From: JAHDNZ01 sp036721855
GTDB taxonomy: Bacteria; Bacillota; DTU065
Length of the DNA: 43,994 nucleotides
Assembly (NCBI GenBank): GCA_036721855.1
Contig: DAIMKF010000014.1
Location: 1-43,994, forward strand
Direction of reading: 5' to 3'
The translations under genes and the position numbers were made by a program. The first letter of the stretch is position 1; every line of letters starts with the position of its first letter. Below, piece by piece: positions 32,318 through 41,030 of this stretch. The notes below the pieces were generated by a model. The model ran no database searches, was not told the origin of the DNA, and worked only from the letters and a program-made list of their open reading frames with translations.

Positions 32318-34729
32318 GTGGACTTGAGAATCGCCTTAGCAGGCAACCCAAACAGCGGTAAAACAACGCTGTTCAATGTGCTCACTGGTTCCAATCAGTT
32401 TGTAGGCAACTGGCCCGGTGTTACAGTGGAAAAGAAGGAAGGTAAGTTAAAAAAGCACAGTGGTGTGACAATTATTGACCTCCCTGGTATCTACTCTCTT
32501 TCTCCCTATACGCTGGAGGAAGTGGTAGCAAGAAATTACTTGATTGAAGAGCGTCCCGATGCCATTTTGAACATTGTAGATGGCACTAACCTAGAACGCA
32601 ACTTATACTTGACTACCCAACTCACTGAACTGGGAATCCCTGTAGTTATAGCCATCAACATGATAGATGTGGTAAAGAAGAATGGTGACAAAATCAATAC
32701 CACAGAGCTCTCCAGAAAACTAGGGTGCCCAATTGTGGAGATCTCAGCTCTGAAGGGTACTAACATCATAGAAGCCATAAAAGCAACCATGGACGCGGCA
32801 AAAAACGCCAAAACCGTTCCCCTGCACACCTTCTCTGGACCGGTGGAACATACCTTAACTCACATTGAGGAAATCGTTGTACATCATATGCCCCCTGAGC
32901 AGCTGCGTTGGTATGCCATTAAGATCTTTGAACGTGATGATAAAGTCCTCGCAAAGATAAATCTGGACAAAGATATCCTCGGCCATATCGAGCAGTATAT
33001 CAAGGCCTCTGAAGAGGAATTGGACGACGATGCCGAGAGTATCATAATCAACGAGCGTTACAACTACATCTCTTCCCTTATAAAGTGCTGTTACAAAAAG
33101 AAAAACACTGGCAAGCTCTCCATTTCCGATAAAATCGATAAAGTGATCACCAACCGCTGGGTAGCACTGCCTATCTTTGCAGTGGTGATGTTCTTGGTCT
33201 ACTTTGTTTCGGTTTCCACCGTAGGTAGTTGGGCCACCGACTGGGTCAATGATGGCGTGTTCGGAAAGGGTTGGTATCTGTTCGGTATCGGTTCTGCCAC
33301 TTACATGGAGGCTACAGATAGCTACAAGGAACCTGCTGCAATCATAGAAGCCTTTGAAGTCGCTGCAAAAGATTCAGGCCTAGAGCCCGACTCAGCAGAC
33401 GATCTGACCACCACCGCCTACCTCTATGACGACAACGGTAATGTCGAGAAAGAGATTCCAGTTTCCTACACAAGCTACACCGAAGCTGTCACCATTGAGG
33501 AGCCCGATCCCGCCAATAACGGCATATGGGTGCCAGGTATTCCGGTAATTCTTGGAAACTGGCTGGATAGAATCAATTGTGCCACATGGCTACAGGGCCT
33601 GTTGCTAAATGGAATTGTAGCCGGCTTGGGAGCGGTGCTGGGCTTTGTACCCCAGATGTTTGTCCTGTTCCTGCTTCTCGCCTTCTTAGAGGACTGTGGC
33701 TATATGACCCGTATCGCTTTTATCATGGACCGCATTTTCCGTAAGTTTGGACTTTCCGGCAAAAGCTTTATTCCGATGCTCATTAGCACCGGCTGTGCCG
33801 TGCCTGGTATCATGTCCTCTAGAACCATTGAAAATGAGCGTGACCGGCGTATGACGATCATGACCACCGCCTTTATCCCTTGTGGAGCTAAGCTACCTAT
33901 CATCGCACTGATTGCGGGTGCATTATTTCACGGTGCATGGTGGGTAGCACCCAGTGCTTACTTTATTGGCATCGCGGCCATCATCGTCTCTGGCATTATG
34001 CTGAAAAAGACAAAGATGTTCTCCGGAGAAATTGCCCCCTTTGTTATGGAGCTGCCAGCCTATCACTGGCCAACCCTTAGGAACATGTTCCATTCTATGT
34101 GGGAGAGGGGCTGGTCCTTTATCAAAAAAGCTGGCACTATCATTCTGCTGGCCACTATCCTAGTCTGGTTTACCTCCACCTTTGGCTGGAATGAGGGCAA
34201 CTTTGGTATGGTGGATATGAACAACAGTATTCTGGCTAAGATCGGTAGCACTATCTGTGTAATCTTCGCTCCCCTAGGCTGGGGTAACTGGCAAGGTGCT
34301 GTAGCCACTATCACTGGTCTTATTGCTAAGGAAAACGTCGTTGGCACCTTCGGCGTCCTATTCGGTGGATTCGATGAAGTCGCTGAGAATGGCTGGCAGA
34401 TTTGGCAAAATATCAGGGCAGTGTTCACACCACTTTCTGCCTATTCTTTCCTGGTCTTCAACCTCCTGTGTGCGCCTTGCTTCGCAGCTATGGGTGCCAT
34501 TAAACGTGAGATGAACAATGTGAAGTGGACTTGGTTTGCCATCGGTTATCAGTGCCTATTTGCTTACGCCATTGCACTAGTTGTGTATCAGCTGGGTATG
34601 TTGTTTGCAGGTTCTGGTAATGTTATCGGTTCTAGTGTTGCTTTGGCCATCGTCGCTTTCATCCTCTTTATGTTGTTTAAACCATATAAAGAATCCTATA
34701 TGCTCACAACTAAGGTCAGAGTGAACTGA
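32318..34729 (+). CDS. feoB: Ferrous iron transport protein B
   Basis: An 803-residue inner-membrane Fe(II) transporter. The N-terminal G domain has G1 GNPNSGKTT (residues 9-17), G3 D54-L-P-G and G4 N114-M-I-D117, followed by a helical GDI-like region (to about 270). The membrane part has about eight helices, with the Cys-containing Gate motifs STGCAVPGIM and IPCGAKLP. An acidic insert (about 330-405) between the first membrane segment and the rest is typical of clostridial FeoB. The GTG start has AGAGGTG about ten bases upstream. Confidence 0.97.
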   Translation: MDLRIALAGNPNSGKTTLFNVLTGSNQFVGNWPGVTVEKKEGKLKKHSGVTIIDLPGIYSLSPYTLEEVVARNYLIEERPDAILNIVDGTNLERNLYLTTQLTELGIPVVIAINMIDVVKKNGDKINTTELSRKLGCPIVEISALKGTNIIEAIKATMDAAKNAKTVPLHTFSGPVEHTLTHIEEIVVHHMPPEQLRWYAIKIFERDDKVLAKINLDKDILGHIEQYIKASEEELDDDAESIIINERYNYISSLIKCCYKKKNTGKLSISDKIDKVITNRWVALPIFAVVMFLVYFVSVSTVGSWATDWVNDGVFGKGWYLFGIGSATYMEATDSYKEPAAIIEAFEVAAKDSGLEPDSADDLTTTAYLYDDNGNVEKEIPVSYTSYTEAVTIEEPDPANNGIWVPGIPVILGNWLDRINCATWLQGLLLNGIVAGLGAVLGFVPQMFVLFLLLAFLEDCGYMTRIAFIMDRIFRKFGLSGKSFIPMLISTGCAVPGIMSSRTIENERDRRMTIMTTAFIPCGAKLPIIALIAGALFHGAWWVAPSAYFIGIAAIIVSGIMLKKTKMFSGEIAPFVMELPAYHWPTLRNMFHSMWERGWSFIKKAGTIILLATILVWFTSTFGWNEGNFGMVDMNNSILAKIGSTICVIFAPLGWGNWQGAVATITGLIAKENVVGTFGVLFGGFDEVAENGWQIWQNIRAVFTPLSAYSFLVFNLLCAPCFAAMGAIKREMNNVKWTWFAIGYQCLFAYAIALVVYQLGMLFAGSGNVIGSSVALAIVAFILFMLFKPYKESYMLTTKVRVN

Positions 34730-34752
34730 TAAATCCAGAAGGAGGAATCAAA

Positions 34753-34926
34753 ATGCTTTCCTGGATGGGCGAAAACCTTGCAACAATCATAATTTGCATG
34801 GTTTTACTTATAATTGTAACAGTTATAGTTGTCTCTATCATTAAGAACAAGAGGAAAGGTAAATTCTCCTGTGGCTGTGGATGCGCAAACTGTCCTATAA
34901 ACGGTACCTGTCATCAGGAAAAATGA
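34753..34926 (+). CDS. FeoB-associated Cys-rich membrane protein
   Basis: A 57-residue protein: one N-terminal membrane helix (about 10-30), a basic patch KNKRKGK, and a C-terminal Cys cluster C40-G-C-G-C44-A-N-C47...C53. This is the pattern of the FeoB-associated Cys-rich protein family found after feoB in Clostridia; it may pass iron at the membrane. AGGAGG is just upstream of the ATG, and the gene starts 23 bases after feoB, so it belongs to the same operon. Confidence 0.9.
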   Translation: MLSWMGENLATIIICMVLLIIVTVIVVSIIKNKRKGKFSCGCGCANCPINGTCHQEK

Positions 34927-34930
34927 CCGG

Positions 34931-34975
34931 AAGGGAGACGCAAGCCATAACTTGCTTCTCCCTTTTATCTTTTAG
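34931..34975 (+). terminator. Terminator of the feo operon
   Basis: AAGGGAGACGCAAG (34931-34944) pairs with CTTGCTTCTCCCTT (34951-34964) with one mismatch, followed by TTATCTTTT. It lies four bases after the last stop codon. Confidence 0.88.
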
Positions 34976-35398
34976 CTAAAAATCGGCTAAGAAGTTGATC
35001 TTGTTTAGAACTAACTATATGCAAAATGTTTGAAAGCATCTGTGGCCAACTTGGCCAGATTTATTTCTGTCTCAATAGCGTATATACAATGAAATATGTC
35101 TATCTCTATAAATAGTAATAACCTTAAATAAATTGGCATGTATTTAGAAACTAACAGCTTGTCCGATCGTCATCTATTCTTAAGATCCTTATAAGTAGAC
35201 TTTTGGCGTTAGGATCTTGATAACCACGAATGCATACTGAACCAGCAAAAGCCTTTTGAGTATAGAGATTAACCAAAACGCACCCATCAATACTTTACAA
35301 AGTCAATACAAATTACATTACATAAATAATTCTTACCCCTTAAAGCACTGGAATTAAATGCTTTAAGGGGTATGTTCAATCTATCTGTAAACTAGGTT
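34976..35398. other. AT-rich intergenic region without a gene
   Basis: No open frame with a ribosome binding site is seen. It holds a loose inverted repeat AAGATCCT (35182-35189) / AGGATCTT (35211-35218) and the stronger hairpin at 35334-35372. Base composition falls back to AT-rich after the more GC-rich feo genes. Confidence 0.5.
35334..35372. repeat. Hairpin-forming inverted repeat
   Basis: TACCCCTTAAAGCA (35334-35347) and TGCTTTAAGGGGTA (35359-35372) are a perfect 14-bp inverted repeat with an 11-base loop. Neither side has a good T run, so it may be a remnant terminator or a binding site. Confidence 0.6.
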
Positions 35399-35425
35399 AA
35401 AAAAACAGGTGCCCTAGGGCACCTG
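35399..35425 (-). terminator. Terminator of the tsa/outer-membrane protein cluster
   Basis: CAGGTGCCCTAGGGCACCTG (35406-35425) is a perfect palindrome, followed on the minus strand by a T7 run. It starts three bases after the stop codon. Confidence 0.92.
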
Positions 35426-35427
35426 AA

Positions 35428-36441
35428 TTAAAACTGGATCGCTACGCTTAAATTACCTGCCATATCTTTTTGGAAAAATCTGCTCCTTAGAGCTAAATCT
35501 GCCGCTATAGGTCCTAGCTTAACACCTAGACCGGCAGAATACTCCGGTTGCTTGAGACCTTCTTCGTCAGGAGTAAACATAGCACCACCACGGATTTTTA
35601 AAAGCCAGAAGAGAGTCTGTTCAAAACCTACACGTAGTTTCCCCTCTTTTTTATCAGCATTTAAGTTGATATCACTATAATCCAGTGCTAAGATACGATT
35701 CCCTTTATCTAAGGTAAAAGCCAAACCAAGATTGAGGTATGGATCAATTGTCATTGGAGCGGAGTCTATGTTTTCGCCTTCCCAGACAATATTGGAATAG
35801 ATATCTTTGACATTTAAGCCTAAACTTAAGATACCAAATTTGGCAAGAACACCTAAATCCAGTCCCATTCCTTGCCCACTAACGGAACTCTGCTTACTAA
35901 TTACAGCTGTTTCGTTAAAAAGATATTCTTCGTTTTTGGCATAGTGAACTTTAATATTTGCTCCAAAAGAGATATTCGGAAGCCTCCGATAGATGCTAGT
36001 AAGGGGAAGTGCTAAAGCTAAATTAGATGAGATTAACTGGTTGGCAACCATTTGACCAGTTTGTCTGTCTGCTGTCACATGGTAGCAGGGTGTAAGCACC
36101 AGACCAAGTCTATTGGTTGCAAAACCTATCATACCATTTGCCGAAGTACTAAAACTTGTCTTGATGCCAGTTAAATCATTAGGATCGGTAATATTGTTTT
36201 CTTTCAAAAAGTAGTCTAGAATGTTTTGGTATTTTTCTTCGTCCATGAGTTCTAATTGTAGATTGCCAAGAATTGAGATGTTTCTAATCTGGGTTAGACC
36301 TGCAGGGTTGGCAAGTATTGCTGAAGCATCGTTGGCGACAGCCGTAAAAGCCCCTCCCATGCCAAATGAACGCACACCCTCTGCCAATACGCCTACTGTA
36401 ATTAACAGTGCTAGTAAACAAACCCAACTGACCTTTTTCAT
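35428..36441 (-). CDS. PorV/TraF-like outer-membrane beta-barrel protein
   Basis: A 337-residue protein with a signal peptide (MKKVSWVCLLALLITVGVLA) and the N-terminal signature FGMGGAFTAVANDASAILANP, typical of PorV/UPF0164/FadL-like outer-membrane proteins. Amphipathic strands follow, and the last strand ends in Phe (GNLSVAIQF). It is one of two probable outer-membrane barrels in the window. It starts 46 bases after tsaD and shares the same terminator end, so it is probably the last gene of that transcript. Substrate unknown. Confidence 0.85.
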   Translation of the reverse strand: MKKVSWVCLLALLITVGVLAEGVRSFGMGGAFTAVANDASAILANPAGLTQIRNISILGNLQLELMDEEKYQNILDYFLKENNITDPNDLTGIKTSFSTSANGMIGFATNRLGLVLTPCYHVTADRQTGQMVANQLISSNLALALPLTSIYRRLPNISFGANIKVHYAKNEEYLFNETAVISKQSSVSGQGMGLDLGVLAKFGILSLGLNVKDIYSNIVWEGENIDSAPMTIDPYLNLGLAFTLDKGNRILALDYSDINLNADKKEGKLRVGFEQTLFWLLKIRGGAMFTPDEEGLKQPEYSAGLGVKLGPIAADLALRSRFFQKDMAGNLSVAIQF

Positions 36442-36487
36442 TAAATCCCCCTCCTTGATGTCTTCTTTCCTTAAAAATCTTCATTAA

Positions 36488-37489
36488 TTAGAGACCTAGT
36501 CTAGGATCAGCGTTTAAATCCCACGGAGATCTATCACCTTTTAGATAGCGGTAATAACCGGTACAGGCAATCATGGCCGCATTATCTGTACAAAGAACTT
36601 TAGGCGGATAACAAAGCTTAAAACCTTCTTTTTGACAAGCCTTGTTAAGTGTTGTTCTTAAAGCTTCATTACTGGCCACGCCACCGGAAAGCAAAACATT
36701 TTTAACCTGCATTAATTTAGCAGCTTTAATGGTTTTTTCTACTAAAACTTCAACTACGGCAGTTTGAAAAGAAGCTGCCAAGTCATTGACATTGAGTTTT
36801 TCTCCTTTTTGCTGTGCATTGTGTACTATATTTATAACTGCGGTTTTAAGTCCTGAAAAGCTAAAATCCAGCTCATCTGCCAAAGCTTTGGGGAAGCTAT
36901 AACTGGTAGGAGAACCTTCTTTGGCTGCTTTTTCGATAGCGGGACCTCCTGGATAACCAAGGCCAAGAACCCGGCTGATTTTATCATATGCCTCTCCGGC
37001 AGCATCGTCTCTGGTTTGACCCAATATTTTATAACTGCCTAATTCGGTAATTGCCAATAAAGTGGTATGTCCGCCAGAAACTGTTAAACAGATAAGAGGT
37101 GGTTTAAGCTCTGGATAAGCTAAAAAGTTAGCATAAATATGACCTTCAATATGATTTACGCCAATTAAAGGCAAATTCCTGCTGTATGCTAGTGCTTTAG
37201 CCGCAGAAAGTCCTACCAACAACCCGCCTACTAGCCCTGGACCATATGTAACCGCTACTGCGTTTAAATCGCAGAGAGAGAGATTTGCTTCTGCCAGAGA
37301 CTTTTTTATTACCGGAATAATAAACTCCAGATGCTTTCTTGAGGCAATCTCCGGCACAACACCACCATACTCTTTATGCCAAGGTATTTGGGTGGCAATA
37401 ATATTGGCTAAGATCTCTTTGCCATCACGTACTATAGCTGCTGCCGTTTCATCACAACTAGATTCTATTCCCAGTATATTAATGGACAT
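36488..37489 (-). CDS. tsaD: tRNA N6-adenosine threonylcarbamoyltransferase TsaD
   Basis: A 333-residue Kae1/TsaD protein, the catalytic ASKHA subunit that transfers threonylcarbamoyl to A37 of ANN-decoding tRNAs. Metal ligands H113 and H117 (HIEGH), the N-terminal GIESSCDET, and the C-terminal CTDNAAMIA are all present. The ATG follows GAGGTGACAAC. It is in one run with tsaE, tsaB and rimI, the usual bacterial arrangement. Confidence 0.97.
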   Translation of the reverse strand: MSINILGIESSCDETAAAIVRDGKEILANIIATQIPWHKEYGGVVPEIASRKHLEFIIPVIKKSLAEANLSLCDLNAVAVTYGPGLVGGLLVGLSAAKALAYSRNLPLIGVNHIEGHIYANFLAYPELKPPLICLTVSGGHTTLLAITELGSYKILGQTRDDAAGEAYDKISRVLGLGYPGGPAIEKAAKEGSPTSYSFPKALADELDFSFSGLKTAVINIVHNAQQKGEKLNVNDLAASFQTAVVEVLVEKTIKAAKLMQVKNVLLSGGVASNEALRTTLNKACQKEGFKLCYPPKVLCTDNAAMIACTGYYRYLKGDRSPWDLNADPRLGL

Positions 37490-37511
37490 GTTGTCACCTC
37501 AAAAACCTTCG

Positions 37512-37952
37512 CTATTTTAACCTACACCACATAATCAGGGCATCCTCTGAAGTATCACTGTAGTATTTGGGTCGGATACCGACAGGAGCAAAACCCATGC
37601 TTTCGTAGAGCCTGCGAGCAATAATATTGCTGACCCTTACCTCTAGTGTAGCTGTGCGGCATTTTTCTAAAAGAGCCTGTTCTAAAAGGATGCTTACCAG
37701 TTTTTTTCCTATTCCCTGGCCTCTGTACTCACTTAAAACCGCTAAGTTGGTGATATGAGCTTCATCTATTATTACCCACATACCACCATAACCAACAACC
37801 TTGTCCTCTTTTTCGGCCACAAAATAACGTGCCGTATCATTTATAGATAATTCCACTCCCAAAGCGGCTTTCGACCAGGGCGTAGAAAAAGATGAACTTT
37901 CAATCATAACTAAACTATCTAGATCTTCAAAAGATGCTCTGCGAATCTTCAT
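37512..37952 (-). CDS. rimI: Ribosomal protein S18-alanine N-acetyltransferase RimI
   Basis: A 146-residue single-domain GNAT protein with the acetyl-CoA loop SEYRGQGIGKKLV and the family C-terminus ARRLYESMGFAPVGIRPKYY. RimI acetylates the N-terminal Ala of S18. The gene is typically embedded in the tsa cluster, as here between tsaB and tsaD. Confidence 0.94.
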   Translation of the reverse strand: MKIRRASFEDLDSLVMIESSSFSTPWSKAALGVELSINDTARYFVAEKEDKVVGYGGMWVIIDEAHITNLAVLSEYRGQGIGKKLVSILLEQALLEKCRTATLEVRVSNIIARRLYESMGFAPVGIRPKYYSDTSEDALIMWCRLK

Positions 37953-37991
37953 GAGCTTTACCTGCCCTTATTTTCTTAATTTACCCTTACA

Positions 37992-38678
37992 CTAACTATT
38001 AAGGCTCTTTTTTTTATTTTCTGCTTCTGATTGGCGCAAATAATTGGGCACTAAAAGATCAAGATTTACCGGTTGAGATTGTAGTGCTCTAAATGCAATA
38101 GCTGACGGATGCAAAATACTATTTGTACCTTTGATTATCCTACCGATAGGAAACTTAGCTTTTATTACACTTTCTGCACTTGAAGCTCCTTCACCGACAA
38201 AAAAAAGTCTTTCTGTAGGGGAAATCCCGGCCAAAAACTCATCCAGCGGTAATGCCGAGGATTCTTTATAACAAGTAAAGCTGTCTCGAGCACTTTGCCA
38301 AATCGCGGCATAAACTTCATTTCTTCGAGCGTTAAGTATGGGGCAGATTAGCCCTTCCAAATAGCTGATCTGACTAGCTAAGGCTTCGAGTGTATCTACT
38401 TTATAGAGTGGCAGATCCAAACTAAAAGCCAGTGCTTTAGCTGTAGCCAGTCCGATTCTAAGACCAGTAAAAGAACCGGGGCCATAGGCTATGGCAATGG
38501 CCCCCAGATCATTAACGGTTATACCAATCCCTTTTAAAACACTGTCAATAGCAGGTATAACTCGCTCCGAATGAGTTTTTCGTTCTAAATCCAAAACATA
38601 TTCACCTAAGATGCGGTCTCCGTCTACTACGGCAGCTCCACCGGTTTTGGTAGAGGTATCTATGGCTAAGCAAAGCAT
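37992..38678 (-). CDS. tsaB: tRNA threonylcarbamoyladenosine biosynthesis protein TsaB
   Basis: A 228-residue ASKHA-fold partner of TsaD without catalytic metal ligands. It shows the N-terminal LAIDTSTKTGGAAV, and AIAYGPGSFTGLRIGLATAK, the most conserved segment. It dimerises with TsaD and recruits TsaE. Its start overlaps the end of tsaE by 13 bases. Confidence 0.95.
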   Translation of the reverse strand: MLCLAIDTSTKTGGAAVVDGDRILGEYVLDLERKTHSERVIPAIDSVLKGIGITVNDLGAIAIAYGPGSFTGLRIGLATAKALAFSLDLPLYKVDTLEALASQISYLEGLICPILNARRNEVYAAIWQSARDSFTCYKESSALPLDEFLAGISPTERLFFVGEGASSAESVIKAKFPIGRIIKGTNSILHPSAIAFRALQSQPVNLDLLVPNYLRQSEAENKKKSLNS

Positions 38679-39133
38679 GCAAATCGCTCCTTGATCTGGC
38701 TATAAAGATCTTGATAACTTATACTGGCTAGAACTTCTATACTGCGCCCATATTTATATGGTAGCAGTCGTATGGAAAGTCTCTCCTGGGGTAGATCACT
38801 ACCTAAAAGCTCGGCCCATTCAATTACCGTAAGACCGTCTCCATAGATATGGTCTAAAAGGCCTAAATCCAAAGCCTCTTTAGGGTTATCCAGCCTGTAG
38901 AGGTCCCAGTGAAAAAGAGGGAGCCTCCCTGTATACTCTTGCACAAGGGTAAAGGTGGGACTTGTTACGCTTTTAGGATCGATCCCCAGACCCTTGGCTA
39001 TACCCTTTACCAGATAGGTCTTTCCGGCCCCTAACGGTCCGCTAAGGCCAAAAAGATCACCCTCTTTAGCTAACTCTCCCAGTATTATACCTGCTTTTAA
39101 GGTATCGGCTTCAGTTGCCAAAGTAAAGATCAT
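38666..39133 (-). CDS. tsaE: tRNA threonylcarbamoyladenosine biosynthesis ATPase TsaE
   Basis: A 155-residue P-loop ATPase with Walker A G32-PLGAGK-T39, SPTFTLVQEY and HWDLYRL. It drives turnover of the TsaBDE complex. It overlaps both neighbours: four bases (ATGA) with the small membrane protein gene upstream and 13 bases with tsaB downstream. Confidence 0.96.
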   Translation of the reverse strand: MIFTLATEADTLKAGIILGELAKEGDLFGLSGPLGAGKTYLVKGIAKGLGIDPKSVTSPTFTLVQEYTGRLPLFHWDLYRLDNPKEALDLGLLDHIYGDGLTVIEWAELLGSDLPQERLSIRLLPYKYGRSIEVLASISYQDLYSQIKERFACFA

Positions 39134-39342
39134 TTATTTTCTTTCTCCCCTAGGGATTTATATTGCACATAACAAAAGACACTCATCCCACCGGTAATTA
39201 GTAAAAAAACCAAGCTGCCGCTAAAGCGCTGCCAATAAACAATATCGATTAAAAATATAACAGTAAAGATTGCCAATAAGATACCATTAATTAACCAATA
39301 GGTTTTGCCGGGCTTTTTAAACCCCTGATCGTCTTTAGACAT
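39130..39342 (-). CDS. Small two-helix membrane protein
   Basis: A 70-residue protein with two hydrophobic segments (about 14-33 and 40-57) separated by a short loop YWQRFSG, with charged ends. Family not recognised. It is translationally coupled to tsaE (ATGA overlap) and starts six bases after the amidotransferase gene, so it is clearly in the operon, but any link to tRNA modification is unknown. Confidence 0.75.
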   Translation of the reverse strand: MSKDDQGFKKPGKTYWLINGILLAIFTVIFLIDIVYWQRFSGSLVFLLITGGMSVFCYVQYKSLGEKENK

Positions 39343-39348
39343 CGAGTT

Positions 39349-40065
39349 TTACCTCCTTCTAGAAAGAGCTGCTGCTTTACATAAAGCTTGAAACGGCTTT
39401 AACATCACCCTGTCTTTTAAATACATCCATTCTGGATGCCACTGTAACCCCAAAACAAAAGTGTGCTCTTTAGATTCAATAGCTTCGACTATATTATCTT
39501 GAGCTGTGGCTGCAATTATAAAACCTGGTGCCAAATTTTTTACAGCTTGATGATGACTGGTATTAACCCTGAGTTCGCTTACACCAAAAATCTCATAAAG
39601 AAGTGTATTAGTCCGCAGTTTAATCTTATGAGTCGGATTATAGAAATTGCCCTCTTGCCCATGTTTGAGAGAGGTTTTAGGCTCTGTATAGATATCCTGA
39701 TAAAGAGTCCCTCCACAAGCTACATTAAGTAGCTGGTGTCCCCGGCAAATACCTAAGATAGGTAGATCTCTCTCCAAAGCCTTCCGGCAAAATTTCAAAT
39801 CGTTTTCGTCCCACTCCAGGTCTACACTACCTAAGCCTGTTAGCGGTTCTTCCTGGTAAAATAATGGATCCACATCAATACCACCTGGAAACACTAGCCC
39901 CTGGACAATACTAATATAGGACTCAGCTTGAATATCTGTGATTGGCAGAAGTATGGGAATACCTCCCGAGGAGGCTATGGCTTCGGTATAAAGTTTATGT
40001 ACATACAATGTTTGTTTATTACCTCGCCATTCCTGCCCACATAAAATACCAATAATAGGTTTCAA
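39349..40065 (-). CDS. Class I glutamine amidotransferase, gamma-Glu-GABA hydrolase-like (peptidase C26)
   Basis: A 238-residue protein with the nucleophile Cys in ILGICRGHQLLNV and the His-Glu pair in LGLQWHPEW. The segment LVFPGGIDVDPLFYQEEP is typical of the PuuD/C26 family, which cleaves gamma-glutamyl bonds such as gamma-glutamyl-GABA in polyamine breakdown. No other polyamine gene is nearby, so the substrate may differ. It lies 28 bases after the MazF-like gene. Confidence 0.9.
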   Translation of the reverse strand: MKPIIGILCGQEWRGNKQTLYVHKLYTEAIASSGGIPILLPITDIQAESYISIVQGLVFPGGIDVDPLFYQEEPLTGLGSVDLEWDENDLKFCRKALERDLPILGICRGHQLLNVACGGTLYQDIYTEPKTSLKHGQEGNFYNPTHKIKLRTNTLLYEIFGVSELRVNTSHHQAVKNLAPGFIIAATAQDNIVEAIESKEHTFVLGLQWHPEWMYLKDRVMLKPFQALCKAAALSRRR

Positions 40066-40093
40066 TTACATTCCCTTCCTTGCAAGTTTTGTC

Positions 40094-40552
40094 TTAAAAA
40101 TGTAGTTTTTCATTGGCAGTGTTTTTTTTCCCGTTAACTTTGTTGTTGTTTTCTGAAAAACCAATCTCTGGCTGAGAGTTAGTCTCAAAACCTAAAGACA
40201 GTTTTAAAGCATCTTGGACTTGAGCTAATTCCTCCGGTGAAAGCTTGCCGATTTTTTCCTTCAGACGGGTTTTATCTATGGTACGAACCTGTTCAAGTAA
40301 AACTACCGAATCTTTATCTAGCGGGCCTTCTCTGGCAGCCAGAGGAACATGGGTTGGGAGTCTTGCTCTTTTATGTTTAGATGTTACTGCCGCTACAATC
40401 GTGGTTGGACTGTATTTGTTCCCGGTGTCATTTTGGAGAATTAAAACCGGTCTTACTCCGCCTTGTTCCGATCCTACTACAGGATTGAGATTGGCAAAGT
40501 AGATCTCGCCCCTTTTAACCCTGGGAATTTTTTGAATGCGTTTTTTCGCCAC
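40094..40552 (-). CDS. PemK/MazF-family endoribonuclease with C-terminal tail
   Basis: A 152-residue protein. Residues ~10-115 are a MazF/PemK fold: PRVKRGEIYFANLNPVVGSE, QGGVRPVLILQNDTGNKYSP, TTIVAAVTSK, KDSVVLLEQVRTIDK. A polar tail of about 35 residues (NSQPEIGFSENNNKVNGKKN) is additional to the usual ~115-residue protein. The GTG at 40552 has a G-rich site six bases upstream; a TTG 18 bases earlier is less likely. No antitoxin gene is seen upstream, where the next 478 bases have no clear gene, so its antitoxin may be elsewhere. Confidence 0.9.
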   Translation of the reverse strand: MAKKRIQKIPRVKRGEIYFANLNPVVGSEQGGVRPVLILQNDTGNKYSPTTIVAAVTSKHKRARLPTHVPLAAREGPLDKDSVVLLEQVRTIDKTRLKEKIGKLSPEELAQVQDALKLSLGFETNSQPEIGFSENNNKVNGKKNTANEKLHF

Positions 40553-40855
40553 CTTTTTCCCCCCCTTCAAAGTAAATACTTTTTTGCTGTAGTGTACTTT
40601 AGGATATGGTTCATTAAAATAAGCGTTAAATAAAAATACTTCAATCTCTTAAAACTTTCCTTCTTTTACAGTAGCTTCTGCATGTTTTATCGTTCATTTA
40701 ACTCTTAATCTTTATTTTCAATCTCCAAATGTTACTCTTTAAAATGCACCTGCGAAAACTTTAGTTCCCAAAAATAGTGCTATTCTTATGCCTTATCTTA
40801 GGCCATAGCAGTTATTTAAATTTTAATGGGTTTCCACACTCAAATTATATGTAAT

Positions 40856-40886
40856 AAAAATGGATGAGTTTTAACCCCATCCATTT
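40856..40886 (-). terminator. Probable terminator downstream of the sugar isomerase gene
   Basis: AAATGGATG (40858-40866) and CATCCATTT (40878-40886) form a 9-bp stem with an 11-base loop. On the minus strand it is followed by TTATTAC after a short T run. It lies about 145 bases beyond the isomerase stop. Confidence 0.65.
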
Positions 40887-40924
40887 AACGCTTAAAAAAC
40901 CATTAAGTTTTAAAACAAACTGGG

Positions 40925-41024
40925 GTTTGCTATCTTTATAAGACATGAAAACAAACAATTTGTCTCTAAATTTATATGCTGTAGCTATAGCTTTAGAACG
41001 TTACTAAAATCAGGGATAGCAAAC
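40925..41024. other. Possible structured RNA element after the isomerase gene
   Basis: GTTTGCTATC (40925-40934) pairs exactly with GATAGCAAAC (41015-41024), closing a 100-base region. Inside are two smaller possible stems, AGACA...TGTCT and GCTGTAGCTATAGC. The closing stem begins six bases after the stop codon of the isomerase gene on the minus strand. It may be a structured 3' end; a match to a known RNA family is not recognised. Confidence 0.3.
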
Positions 41025-41030
41025 TAACCT

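Larger units (their letters stand above)
40553..41030. other. AT-rich intergenic region without a gene
   Basis: No antitoxin-like frame is seen on the minus strand, and no frame with a ribosome binding site on the plus strand. It contains a terminator-like hairpin (40858-40886) and a longer-range paired element (40925-41024). Confidence 0.5.
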
